Source: Nephrocerus scutellatus (Eukaryota > Arthropoda > Insecta > Diptera > Pipunculidae). From it: DNA of 64,000 nucleotides. The notes beneath the pieces are model-generated. The model searched no databases. It was not told the origin of the DNA and saw only the letters and a list, made by a program, of their open reading frames with translations. This document shows positions 33,950 through 45,800 of this stretch, piece after piece (the stretch's first letter is position 1; every line of letters begins with the position of its first letter). The stretch is taken from positions 132,710,277 through 132,774,276 of the forward strand of contig OX352761.1 in assembly GCA_947095585.1 (NCBI GenBank), read 5' to 3'. Made by a program: the position numbers and the translations under genes.

Positions 33950-34318
33950 GCATCAAATAAGTTTAACAGCCTCATAGTTTGATCTGAATAAAAAAAATGG
34001 CGGCGGATCAAGGTTTTGTGTTCTATTTATCCAAAAAATCAAGAGATTGATTGATCTATATCAAATTTCAGAAATTTCATGTCATTTTACGATTTTTTTT
34101 CGTATATTTTTACTGCCTGTGATGGTAGCTGAAGCTTCACGAACTCCTGGCTGTGTAGGCAGCGAAGCGCTACCGAACAGCTATTAACATATAAAGCATA
34201 ACTATAGAAAACGAGCGATAAAATATGACTTAATATGGGGCACTTACATGGTACATATATTTAGGTGTGACTTAACATCGAACATTAGCATGGGGCATTA
34301 TCATGGGACGTTAACATA

Positions 34319-34662
34319 AATTTTGTTCAATGAGAAAAAAGGCAGAACAGAACAACACAAATTTGTGAATAATGTCAGATCAAGTTAGAACAGAAAATTA
34401 CAGCCATATGTCAAGCGATAGAATGTTAAGTGATACAAGTTCCAGCAACGCCAAGTAGAAAGCATGCAATTTGCAATATCAGCTGATTTTGACATTTCTC
34501 ACAAATCTGTTCTACCTCAAGAGTAGGTGCAGAAAAGCTGTCCAGAGCAGAGTCATTGAACACAAAGTAGAACAGTCTCAGACAGAAATTTTTCTCATTG
34601 AACACGAAAACCTGATATTTTTCTGTTCTGAACTGTTCGGAACAGCCTCATTGAACAAAATT
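34319..34662. mobile_element. 344-bp MITE with inverted ends
   Basis: Ends aattttgttcaatgag and ctcattgaacaaaatt are perfect 16-bp inverted repeats, and weaker similarity continues inward. It is inserted in a 'taacatgggacat'-type degenerate repeat, which continues on both sides. Target-duplication length unclear. Confidence 0.7.
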
Positions 34663-35020
34663 ATAGATATTAACATGAGACATAAAAGTGGGGCATTTAA
34701 CGTTCAATTATTTGAACATTTATCCCTGAAGAGTGACTCGTTGTCATTTCAAAAAAATCACTTTGAATTATTTCTCTTGATGGGCGTGTTTTATTTTTAT
34801 TTTTTTGATATAAGAGTATTTGGAGAAATAATTTAACTGTCAAAATTCAGATATGCGGTTTTTTTTATTCTCCGAAGAAAAATTTATTTCTCTTAGTTTT
34901 ACGTTCCGATGATTTTCGGATATGATCTTTTTACTCTGAAAAGTAATGCAGAATGTTTTTTCACAGCTGTAGTTTTGTGTTAGTTTCTTCATAGGTGAAA
35001 TATGTCGACTACTAAAGAGC

Positions 35021-35194
35021 GTGGCCACACAAGCATGGGATTGCAAGTCATGCCAATGAACGTTGTGGCTATGTGTACCTATTTGTTGAGGACTTTCGGT
35101 GGATTTCCAGTGGAGTCAAGCTGTCTCTTTTAGACTCACTAAAAACCTACCTGTTTCGCGGGACATGACTTTCATTCCCATGCCTGTGTGGCCA
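35021..35194. repeat. Foldback/hairpin element with ~34-bp arms
   Basis: gtggccacacaagcatggga (35021-35040) and its near reverse complement tcccatgcctgtgtggcca (35176-35194) bracket ~105 bp of spacer. Probably a small MITE upstream of Gclm. Confidence 0.6.
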
Positions 35195-35567
35195 AACTCA
35201 TAGAGCAATCAGATTAAAAAAGAAACTATTCTCTGACATAAAAATAACTCGCTCTATTTGATTGGCGTTAGCTAAAACAGATTTTCGAGTCTCGATTACT
35301 GAATGCGAACGTGGCCACGAGGTTCGAGTTGTTAGCATTCATAAATTAAAATACATGTAAATGGAACGGCGCGAACATAACGATCAAAATTATTGAAAAC
35401 AACCATTGATTTTACACTTTTGCAGTTGCCATTGCCAGTCTGTGTCTGACTTCTGAATCTGACTTTAGTTTTAAGTGTTAACTGTTAAGTGTACAAGTCG
35501 CGTTAGACGTCGCAATTGTGTTTGTAAATAAAATTTGGTTTGGTTTAAGGTCGTTATCTGAAGAATC

Positions 35568-36383
35568 ATGATATCTGTTCTCTCGGATTCCTTACGCAGC
35601 AATATTATTATAAGTACGGGAGATATTCTTAATGCTAACAAGAAAGCTGGACGTAAATCGAATGAAGAACTAGTTGATGGCCTAAAACTGACTCTAGAAG
35701 ACAGTCTGGCTGAAATCAATAATTTGGGTGAGATCCATAGAATGACAAATGATCTCCAAAAGAAAATTACTGAACACGAACGCTCTAATATTAGCATTGG
35801 TGCTAAAATATTCTTAAACACAAGCTCTACACAATGCCTGGAAGATGCGATAAAGACCCTTCTAAATATCTTAAAGGTTGATCATGTTGACAACGTGATT
35901 TTGGCCTATTACCCAAAAACAATTTCTGAAACTGATAAAAGTAATTCCACGATATTAAGTAATAAGAATAATGGAGTGTTTAAGTGGGCCGAAAGCAATG
36001 AGAAGTGTGTTACTGAGTTAAAGTCCCTTTGGAGTGTTTTAGAACAATATACACAAAATAAGAAAATTTGTAGAATAGGAATTTCCGATCTTGACACGGA
36101 TACCTTAATTGACCTATACACGAGTTCGCAAGTATACCCATCTATTGCTCAAATCAGCCTAGCCTCATGCTGTGTAGTTCCACCATCTCTTCAAGATTTC
36201 TGCAACAAAAACGAAATTCAACTGCTGACTCATAGCGACGAAGAGATAAATTTAGATGACGAAGCTTTTGCTATTCCTGGCTATGTGCTTGACTGGACTG
36301 TTCGATACCAGGTGCATGTAAAGTGTCGAGGAGTGCTTACTGCCAAGGGGTACATTGTTGGAGCCTCAAAACATGTTAACTAA
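35568..36383 (+). CDS. Gclm: Glutamate-cysteine ligase modifier (regulatory) subunit
   Basis: Gclm binds the catalytic subunit Gclc and raises its efficiency in the first, limiting step of glutathione synthesis in the cytosol. One uninterrupted exon of 271 codons, matching the family's usual length (~270-290). Recognisable blocks: STGDILNANKKAGRKSNEEL near the start, the aldo-keto-reductase-like fold region with VDNVILAYYP, WSVLEQYTQNKKICRIGISDLD, then the conserved QISLASCCVVPPSLQDFC, LLTHSDEE and, at the C-terminus, RYQVHVKCRGVLTAKGYIVGA. The start at 35568 is the first ATG after stops in that frame. No damage seen. The upstream ~370 bp is free of obvious transposons. Confidence 0.94.
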   Translation: MISVLSDSLRSNIIISTGDILNANKKAGRKSNEELVDGLKLTLEDSLAEINNLGEIHRMTNDLQKKITEHERSNISIGAKIFLNTSSTQCLEDAIKTLLNILKVDHVDNVILAYYPKTISETDKSNSTILSNKNNGVFKWAESNEKCVTELKSLWSVLEQYTQNKKICRIGISDLDTDTLIDLYTSSQVYPSIAQISLASCCVVPPSLQDFCNKNEIQLLTHSDEEINLDDEAFAIPGYVLDWTVRYQVHVKCRGVLTAKGYIVGASKHVN

Positions 36384-36638
36384 AGCGAAAATATCATTTC
36401 CAAAGTGTTTTTTAATAGAAAATTATTGATAACAGAACTTAATTTAATAAGATAGGTGCATGTAATTCTGTGTGATATGTATCGTTGCAGTTTAGTGTTT
36501 ACGGTGCAATTATTTTTTTACATAATATATTACATAACTTATACTTTTTTATGTACATAAATACAGTTAAGTGAATTCATGTGTCACACTTTTTGGTTTT
36601 TTTTTTTCAATTAAATAACATGGTATATTTATATTGTC

Positions 36639-36644
36639 AATAAA
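36639..36644 (+). terminator. Gclm polyadenylation signal
   Basis: AATAAA about 255 bp after the stop codon, followed by a T/GT-rich stretch. Confidence 0.55.
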
Positions 36645-37114
36645 ACTTGTGACCTCTCTGTTATTAAACTGGAAATTTCATCCCGCTACATAGTGGCTTT
36701 GTTATGAATCTTTTTCACTCTACTCCCCTTCACGAATTTTTTCCCCTTCTTGTTGCCAATATACATCTTTTGTTTCACTTTTTCTGTTGTCTTTTTATTA
36801 GATAATATTAGCTAACGTAGTAGTTACAGCTATACCTTACCTCTCTAATTTGTATGTGAGTGGTGCGGTTGTATCGCCATTAGCGATAGAAATTTATGTC
36901 ATTGCCTATATTTCACTAACAGACAATGAGATAACTTTATTTATTGAATGAGTTAATAATGATAAAAATACATCTTACAAATAGTATTTTAAACATGAAA
37001 CAATGTTTCATGTTGTTACAAAAATGTACTAACTTCTGAAAATAAGTTAAAGATATTGTAGAAAACAAAAAAGATGTGTGAAAACAGCAGAAAACAGAAG
37101 CCGCGACCCGGAAC

Positions 37115-37196
37115 CGACGAGGATGGGATTCGAACCCACGCGTGCAGAGCACATTGGATTAGCAGTCCAACGCCTTAACCACTCGGCCACCTCGTC
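37115..37196 (-). tRNA. tRNA-Ser (anticodon GCT)
   Basis: The reverse complement folds as an 82-nt class II tRNA: acceptor stem GACGAGG/CCTCGTC with discriminator G, D arm GCCGAGTGGTTAAGGC, anticodon stem-loop TTGGACTGCTAATCCAA, a long variable arm (GTGC/GCAC) typical of tRNA-Ser, and T arm GTGGGTTCGAATCCCAT. The A box and B box (GGTTCGAATCC) are intact. Anticodon GCT reads AGC/AGU serine codons. A TTTT run for Pol III termination lies ~20 nt downstream (minus strand). Encoded without CCA or intron, as expected. It sits alone between Gclm and mRpL16. Confidence 0.97.
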
Positions 37197-37539
37197 ATTT
37201 TATGGAAGTATGCTTATACTTGATTTGATTTTAAAAATGTTTTCTGTTTACACCCAAGAGGAAAATAAAAGGTATTTGACTATTATTGTGGATTTGTAAA
37301 ATGTTTGTCTTGTTAATTTCTTTGTCAGATTATGATGGGGTGTTTTCTTTGGTTACTTCATTGTTTATGCCCAAATTTCAATTCCATTTTGGAAAACTAG
37401 TAATATTTAATAAGATAAGAAATTTAAAATCAAACTAGTAATATTTTCCTTGTCAGTTTTGTCTTCGACGACCGCGGATTGACATTACCATTTTTTATAG
37501 CTAGTGGTTGCTGGCTTGGAAATTCTTTTACCATTTTTT

Positions 37540-37671
37540 GAATTTACAATTTAGAGTACATGACAATTCAAAAAACTCCATGTAACAAAATATTGGACGA
37601 CTTACGAATTTACAATTTAGAGTACATGACAATTCAAAAACCTCCATGTAACAAAATATTGGACGACTTTT
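37540..37671 (+). repeat. Two 66-bp tandem repeats
   Basis: gaatttacaatttagagtac starts at 37540 and again at 37606. The units differ at only two or three bases. Confidence 0.9.
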
Positions 37672-39170
37672 TTGTGTTGTAACTCAACAACTATTCATTA
37701 TATCGAAATATACCACATGAGAGATAAATAATTTTTTCACATAGTGGGAATTTACTTTTAGGATGTAAACAATCTCATTAAATATATAAATATAGACAAA
37801 CAACGAATGTAATTTCCATAATATTTTTTAAGGAAAAAGTTATAAACATACACATCGCAACAGTATCATTATTAAAGAAATTTGTTTTGACAAAAATACA
37901 AATTCGTAGTGACTAAAAAAACTCCAAAAGGTCGGCGATGCTAGCGTCATTCAAATGAATGTAGCAGCATAATAGATAAAAAATTTAAAATATTTTGTTT
38001 TATTTTAGTAATAGTCTTATAAAAATTATTAAAACAATTAAAAATTATTACTTAAAAGTTAATTACGCTTTTGATTTCATACAAAAATAATCATTTTAAT
38101 TACTATTTCCCAGTCAAACTCCAAATAGGTGTTCGACTGAAACACCAACCATTCTGTCGAAAATACTAGTCGTATGACTCAATAATCGCGTTTAGTCGAA
38201 ATGTCGACAAATGTGACTTCATTCGAAAGTCGAAATTCTTACATAATCGACCCCCTTGTCTGGATAACCATTGTTTGATATCGAGTGTCATTCACACACT
38301 TCTGCTGGAACACAAATGGGGCTGCGCCAGTCTTGTAGGTGCCATGTCAAATAAATATAAAAAGAAATAAATTACACGCAATTCAAATATCGCGAACATA
38401 ATGGAAAGTTAGGGTAGCCGCGTATGCTTCTCCTGTGATAAGAGTAGGTTAACTTTTAATAATCGACAAGCGGTTTGATTGACAGCTGGTAAAATTGCCG
38501 ATAGAAAAAAAGCTTATTTAGTTTAGAGCTTATTTAGAATTACAAAAAAAATAGAACTAAATTTGTTCTGTAATAGGTTTTTTTTGCTGTAGATTACTAA
38601 ATTGTTTGCTATACATATACTTTCTGTAAATTGTGAAGCATAAGCTTCGATAGCATTATTTCCATACAAATTAAAAAAGCAACAAACCAACATACTTTCC
38701 AATTTATATATCAGATTGATTTAATATAGAATAGTACCACACGATAGCAGCTGATAATGAAAATAGATTTAAACAGATCTGCACGTTTTCATTGTGAACG
38801 AATTTTACGCCAGCCGTACCACATAATTTGACAGCTGACGTGCTATTGTGGATTACTGTCAAGAAATATAGTGGATCTATTGTTTGTCTTAATCAAAAAT
38901 CTCTGATCTTGATAATTTCCAGATTATTAAATTGGCTGCTATTTATATGTAAACAATGAGATAAATAGTTGCTCAAATGATCAAAATAAATTAATGTTTT
39001 TAAATTTCTTTGGCACGTTAAAATTTGCTTGATCTCTTACAACCAAAGAAACTCGATATTAGTATTCAGAAGAATTCTTTATTACATTTTTGAGATAATT
39101 TCTGCTTCGCAAAGGACGAATTGGTCGGAGGCATAGAGGCATACTATTTTTGTTTTGTCACATATCAGAA
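37672..39170. other. No gene seen upstream of mRpL16
   Basis: AT-rich spacer. 38130-38260 is rich in gtcga/tcgac motifs (cgactgaaac, tgtcgaaaat, tagtcgaaatgtcgac), possibly a degenerate short repeat. The promoter of mRpL16 should lie in the last few hundred bases. Confidence 0.4.
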
Positions 39171-40026
39171 ATGATTAAATCTAAGCAATTGCTTTCTCTT
39201 TTAAAAGGTAAAGTTATACAAGACCAAGAGATAAACTAAGATATTTCTATTTTCATCGAGTTTCATTCATTTATTTTCATTTTTCAGAGAATTTTACAAA
39301 ACATGTGGCTGGTCTCAAGTATTTTGCTCCTCCTTTAAAATATGGTGTGGTAAAAATTAAATAAGAGTCAATAAATATAATAAGTCTTAATACATTTTTT
39401 GTGGTTTAGATGTGGAAAAAACGGATAGGCCCAAGCTAAGAATGATGGAAAGAACACCACAGTATCCAGCTAATATGCGGGCTCCCAAATCACAGAAAAA
39501 ACTGAAACTTATGCGAGGTCCCGAAATGCTACACAATACTCTCTTAAATAAGCAATACGGAATTTTAGCAACAGGTGGTGGTCGGTTACGCTGGGGTCAT
39601 TTTGAAATGCTCCGCTTAACAATCGGTAGAAATATAGACGTTAATCGAATGTTTGCCATATGGAGGGTTCCTGCCCCATGGCAACCGATTTCTAAAAAGG
39701 GTCAAGGTCAGAGAATGGGAGGCGGTAAAGGAGCAATTGACCATTATGTAACACCAGTAAAAAGTGGTAGAGTGATATTAGAAGTAGCTGGAAAATGCGA
39801 ATTTCAGGAAGTTAAGCCATTTCTTCAGCAGGTGTGCAATCAACTTCCATTTAAAGCTATGGTGGTATCAGAGGAACTTCTAGGCAAAATGAAAGCCGAA
39901 GAGGAAATGATAAAAAGCGATAATCTGAATTCCTATCCAATGAAATATATTATTCAGAACAATTTGAGTGGTTGCCATAGGTGGCTGTCGCCAGTCGATC
40001 ATAAATGGTTTGGAAAATATTTGTAA
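39171..40026 (+). CDS. mRpL16: Mitochondrial ribosomal protein L16 (uL16m), three exons
   Basis: A nuclear-encoded component of the mitochondrial large ribosomal subunit near the peptidyl-transferase/tRNA-binding region. Exons 39171-39207, 39288-39344 and 39410-40026 join in phase into 236 codons starting MIKSKQLLSLLKENFTKHV, a basic, mitochondrial-targeting-like N-terminus. The L16 signature blocks are present: GILATGGGRLRWGHFEMLRLTIGR, then WRVPAPWQPISKKGQGQRMG and GGKGAIDHYVTPVKSGRVILE. The second donor is a weak GTGTGG; the nearby better GTAAAA (39350) would put exon 3 out of frame, so I chose the former. Length fits Drosophila mRpL16. Confidence 0.94.
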
Positions 40027-40076
40027 TATGCATTTTCAGAACTTTTCTCTGTTTATTTATAACGACGACAATTTTT

Positions 40077-40082
40077 AATAAA
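40077..40082 (+). terminator. mRpL16 polyadenylation signal
   Basis: AATAAA 50 bp after the stop codon, giving a very short 3' UTR as is common for ribosomal protein genes. Confidence 0.7.
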
Positions 40083-40089
40083 GATGGTT

Positions 40090-41519
40090 TTTACGACGAG
40101 ATCATTTCATGATTTTCGCAAACTCAAAGGAATTGTTAGCTTTGGTTTTTGTGCAACCAACAAGATTCTTGCAAATTTGCTATTAGAAAAGGTATTCAAA
40201 ATTTGTGCAGTTTAAATTTGAAATTAAAAAAAATCTTGGAGTAAGAGGATTCATAGCAACATGCAAAAATGTGTATGTAATCCATTGACCCAGAGATCCC
40301 GTTCCAAAATATGACGGGTTAGTTATCGTTTGTAAAATTAAAAGGCTACTATCCTACTATAAGAAATTCTGGACAATTTATGAGAAGATTTAAAAAATAA
40401 ATATAAGGAAAAAAATCAGGGCCCTATTATGATTATGAACTTGGAACTACCTAACCAGACTCGGTACCTTTCCGCCATCTAGTTAGAATTTTATAGCGCT
40501 TATAGTGAAGGTTTGGTGTCCAATTTCTACAGGTACATTCGTGGGACACCAAAAATTCACTGTTCACTGTATCCAGAAAATCGACGAAAGCGCTGTTAGA
40601 TATTGAGAAAAGTTGCGCAATACAAAAGAAAGCGAACATTTTTTCAGTTGACAATTACAATTGACATTTCTTTATTGATTGACACTTGTTTACCAAGTCT
40701 GTCTGACATTATGTCGTATTTTTTGTATGTTTTAGAAATCTACGCTCGAGCACAGATTTTTTCTCGAAGAAACGAACACGAAAGCCGAGAATTTTTTGTT
40801 TACATTTGCTATAATGCTTTCAACAAAATGAGGTAGGTATTTTTTGTTGTTAACGGCTGATTAAAGCAACAGCAAAAACTAACCAAATTTTGGTAAATTT
40901 TTTGTTTCATGTGTTTGCCAACTTATCCATATATAATTTTTAAAAGTCGACTCTGGTGGTGAGAATTATAAATAAAAATTTGGTTAAATATTCTTAACCA
41001 AAAATGTTTTTTTGGTTAACGCTTAACTACTTTCCGGTCTATCCAATGAGTTTGTAGTTGTAATTTTTATTTTTTTGTTGAAAGCAATATAGCAATTGTT
41101 TTGTTGCATGTGTTGTTGATGCAGTTAATTAAAAGAGGGATAACTTTCCCAAATTTTCAAGATCTGTTGGAGGGAAAATCTAATCTACCGTAGATTGGTT
41201 TTTTGGAAAAACGAACAACTTGACAGCCAAAAAACACAATCTGCGCCAGATTTAAAAAAAAACGAAATAAATGAATGTTTGTGGTAATTTTCGGGTATAT
41301 TGGGGAGTTTTTTGAAACCTTTTGAGGGTCTTTTAAGCGTCTTCCGGTGGTTTTTTGAGGGTCTTTTTATGATTCTTTTGAGGGTCTTTTATGAGTTTCT
41401 TGAGGTTTTTTTTTTGACCACAACATCAAGGAAATTTCACCTACACCGCGCGTAAAGGTTACATGCACTGTTTTTTTACATTGTATTATTTGGTAATAAT
41501 CGCAAAATTACTTTTTTTT
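40090..41519. other. No gene seen between mRpL16 and LINE relic
   Basis: AT-rich spacer. 41189-41266 is an ~80-bp dispersed repeat shared with 15047-15127. 41310-41410 holds an imperfect array of ttttgagggtcttt motifs. Frames such as 40603-40836 show no domain. Confidence 0.5.
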
Positions 41520-41985
41520 CACAGATTATCCAAGTATGGAAACAATAAAGTCAGCCCTTGGTCCGGAACAACACAGGCTCACATTCGTTCAGCGTGCCTT
41601 TATCGGAAGGCTTAAGGCCATCATCCACGCTAGAGGTATCCATATCTGATTACTATTAACAAGTCATATATTCGCTCTAAACTCTGGGCAGGTGCACCCA
41701 AGACCACATTACTTCTACTAGAGAGAATTTAGAACCACGCGATAAGATACGAATGTTTTTTGCCTGTCAGTTTTAGCGCTTTCCAGAAGCGCTGTTCAAG
41801 AGAAATATCCAGCTGCATCCCGCCCATTCTCCAACCCATCCGCAATACTCATGCCTCAACTCGAGCCAACGGGTCTTTAGGACTATCTTCGAACGTACCA
41901 ACCAATTTAGAGGTTCCTTCTTTAGCCGCACAATATTTTTGTAAAATGAATTGCTTGACTATGTGTATCCGCATTTGTATGATTT
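41520..41985 (+). pseudogene. Jockey-family LINE 3'-end relic
   Basis: Reads in shifted frames as the C-terminal region of the same LINE family as 13465-14310: SALWAGAPKTTLLLLERI-like, then IPPILQPIRNTHAS and a YDL end block near 41975. Frames change repeatedly; inactive. Confidence 0.65.
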
Positions 41986-42205
41986 GATGGAATTAACCCG
42001 ATTTTATTTTAATTTTGTACACATGTGTGTCTCCAATGACAACACTTTTTGTAAAAATTTGGAATAATCGGGCCATCGAGTGTCTGCTGTATAATTTTTT
42101 CAAAATTAAACAGATTTTATTCAAACTTTGTACACATTGTGCATCTCCGATTAGAGAATTTACATGAAAATTTTTTATTTTTTTTATGGGTTGTTTTTGT
42201 TTTAA
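41985..42205. repeat. CTGG-family dispersed repeat (diverged copy)
   Basis: Shares aattttgtacacatgtgtgt and acaacactttttgtaaaaat with 4850-4900, and the atttttatgggttgttttt end with 11305-11325. It lacks the ctgg run. Confidence 0.65.
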
Positions 42206-42823
42206 ATACATAATATCATTTAATTATCAATTTATTTTACGACTGGCGCTGATCAACTGTCTTTAATCATTTTTTATAATTTGACATATTCACATATTTC
42301 AATTATAGGTGATGTTAATAAAATGATTTTATTTTTAATTTCCATAAAATGAACTTTCGCATATTAATGCTCGCAATTTGAATTCATAGCAAATGAAATA
42401 TGTCTTGACGAATAACAATAATTAAAAATAAAATGTAAAAATCGTGCTATAACTATGTTTGTAAATGGAATTGTATAAGATAATAAAAATAATCTCAACA
42501 TTTTTACTGATTAACCATTGGAATCCTTAAAACGACAATTTTTATAAACAGTGGTTCATTGTATGAATATTTAAAGTACATTCATATGTCAAATATGTAT
42601 TAATGTACTTTTACAACCGAATTGTAATAAGAGAAACATTTACATTTCCAGATTATTTTGTTTTTTTTTAATTGATAAACAATAATTGCAAAGAATGAAT
42701 AAGGTACATCGATAATAATTGTTCGTAAGTCAGTCTAGTTTTTGAATGTTGGTCATCTAATGCTTTAAAGTTAAAAATTTTCAATAATAGATCATTAAAA
42801 GCGCCAACTATATGCCGAATTGT

Positions 42824-45800
42824 TTATATAAGATCTGATTTACAATTGGAATGTTCAATTGCGGCTAATAGATCGTGCTTTTGTCTCACATAAAGTCTAC
42901 CCTTCTTCCAGGGGTTTTGCAGTTGAAGCGGCTTGAAGTCATCTCTTAGACAGCGCTCCCTGGCACCAATAACCGCTACCAAGCAGAAATTATCTAATTT
43001 GTCTGCTGTATAAATTGGCCCATTGTTGCCTTTTACCACAGCAGCCATATTTAGCTGTTTAACAACAAGATTTATTACTTCACGGGCTGAAGTTTTCGTT
43101 GTAACATGAAGCTTTAAACTTGTACCACTAGCCACACCAGTATTGTATGCCGTATAAACTTGAATAATGCCCGATTGCTGTTGTGATGCTGCAGTGGTGG
43201 TGGTAGCAGTTGCAGTTGTTATCGCCTTTTTGGAATTAACCTCAAAACATTCCGATAATTCACTGTTTTCTTCATTGTGTGCGAAGGTCTTCGTTGTTAT
43301 TGATGTATTTACTGAGTTCAGTATTGTCCCATTTGCAGGCGTTATTTCTGTTTGCTGTAAAGTTCTTAGTGTTGCTTTAATCAACCGTCCGCTGTTTTTA
43401 GTATTTTCACAACTATGGGTGGATGATGAGGAATTTTCACAATCTGTGGATATACATTCTAGTGTGTCATGTGATTTTTGAATGGTAGACGACGTGGGTA
43501 AAAATGAAGTAGAGCTCGACTTAATACATTGTGAATTCATTGTTTTTTGTGTTGGTAAATTTCCAGCAGTTGTAGATCTTTTTCTTTGACCAACTTTTGA
43601 TGATACTTCTTCGGTTCCTAGTGTATCATGCGATCGAGAGGGAGGAATTGCAAAAACACCCAGATCACTGTTGATATTAGGGCAACAAGTCCCTGCCAAT
43701 TGTGACGAGCACTTTGAATCAGAACCTTTTTTTTCCATAGATGCGCCAATAGTTGAAGCAAGATTTGCAGTTACTACTTGATGATGTCTAAGTTGCGAAT
43801 TTACTGACTGTGTATGTGTTACGCCAAGATTTTGTTCGGATTTTGAGTGTTCTGTTGCCAAATAGGAGTCAGACAAGCAGACAAAATTACTATTCACTGC
43901 TGGTCCTGGCCAAGAACCGCGTCCCTGTCCACTTTTTGTAAATTTCACATCTCTCAATGGTAACTGTAACAATTGACTATTACTACCAATTAATTTCTCA
44001 TTAGAATGTGAAAAATCTAAAATTTCTTTCATTGACACTGACGGATTTGAGCTTTTATCACGAGCAAACGCTATTACATCCATTAACCATCGTACACTCT
44101 TCCACACAGCATTTAAGTTGGAGGTGAGATCTTGCAGTTTGGCTAAACGTTCTTTTGCAATTTGCAGTTCACTGGAAGAGAAAGCTTCTCGATGTAAATG
44201 ATTTGCCAATGATGTGTCAAGCTCAAGAATGCACGATAAGCGAGAGTATTTTTGAATAATTTCATTTTGATAAGTTCGCAAATGTATTATTTCGAACGAC
44301 TGAATGGTAAGACTTAAAAGATCATCGCGCTGGAGCAGATTCTCCGACTGACCAGGAATAGCACAGGAAGACTCAACGGATGGGCATATAACTAAGAAAC
44401 TAACATCTTTGCTATGTTCTATAACTTCAGTGTCATACAGGCGATGTTTTACAGCATCATTAGCTTTGATATTCATATATTTGAAAAGTTTATGGGCCGC
44501 AACATTTAGATCGTAAAGAAAGAGTCGTTGCACTTCGGATATATCACCATTGCCGCCATCATATTCCATTGGCAATCCATTTACGGATTTGTTTCGTTTG
44601 ATAACCTCCCATTCATCGGCGGTTATGTGGGCATTTTCTCGAACTTTACAATGTGGCAACACATTTGGTGTTTTCAATGGGACGACAATTTGAATTTGTT
44701 CCACGGAGCACTGCATTTTTAAATATCCTAAGTAAAGGCCGGAGCTTAGACGCTGCGTCGATGTGTGATGATAGAGTTTCTGCTCTGTAATCGATGTGAG
44801 AAGCATTTCATTGATGCTGCTGTTATCTTCATGAGCGGCAATGATTTTCTTTTGTATTTTATTTGTCGGCATCCAACGGGAATTCAGTATTGACACTGAC
44901 TTTGGGCTTTTAACTGTTTGTATACATGATAAAACGATGGTTCCATGTGAATCACGCAATGGCTTGTGAAATAGCTGACCCAAGTCAGTTAGACCGAGAG
45001 CTGATTGCATTTGGGATGCTGCCGATAACAATTTCATTCGAAAATGAACTGCTGATGTAAGATTTCGTTCCATATCATTTTTTAATGACTTCACATCTTC
45101 CCAACCGCATGCAACCTAAAATTCCATGTTAATATTATTGTAACGCATTCGAGGAGAAACTTTTCATGCTACTCACCTTCATAAACCAATGATAGTCACT
45201 GTGCAGTGAACTAGGATAGGTTTCGTCAATTTCGATGACTGGAAGAAAATCTTCACTTGTAACCAAAATTTTATCTTCAAAATACACAATACATGCCAAA
45301 TATATACCCCTGCAAAAGAAGGTTCTTAGTATGTGCATTTTTTTCTTCTTGAAAATGATCCTTAAGTACCTTTTTAAATTCTTATGAAATTTTGAGGCAA
45401 CGGAAAACAATTGTTTTATTGTGGTTTTCTTTTTGTGGTTTCGTCTCTGATTAACGGAAATATCTATCGAGAAGTCGAAAACATCTGAAGGTCTAGCTAA
45501 CCGCACAGCAGTACACAGATTATCTAGAATTTTCTGTTGACCTAAATATCTATCACTGCGATGATTGAGATCTTTCCAACCTGCAAAATGAATTGATTGA
45601 GAATTATTCACATTTGGAAAAAAACGAAGAACGGTCTTACTAGACGGAATTACGCTAACTGGAACAGACAGTCTAAATGGACCCCATCCTTTAAAGTTAC
45701 CACAGTTAGCACGTATGAAATATCTTCGGCCCTGTGTTAAACCGTTTATATTGCAATTAGCACCCATAGATCCATGAAAACTTCTCCAATCTACTATTTC

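Larger units (their letters stand above)
33958..35567. other. Gclm upstream region holding two foldback elements, no gene seen
   Basis: Contains a MITE (34319-34662), a repeat related to 18140-18260 and 54840-54980 (34810-34960; ggagaaataatttaactgtc type) and a hairpin element (35021-35194). The last ~370 bp before the Gclm ATG is repeat-poor and presumably holds its promoter and leader. Confidence 0.5.

Noticed and set aside
37540..37671. CRISPR-like array
   Set aside because: Only two directly adjacent 66-bp copies with no spacers, in a eukaryotic genome.
43167..43481. 104-codon plus frame within wake
   Set aside because: Shadow of the large wake exon, caused by a valine/alanine-rich reading of a threonine repeat.
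45135..45767. Unbroken 210-codon minus frame as one exon
   Set aside because: It contains two short introns read through in frame; splice sites and phases show separate wake exons.
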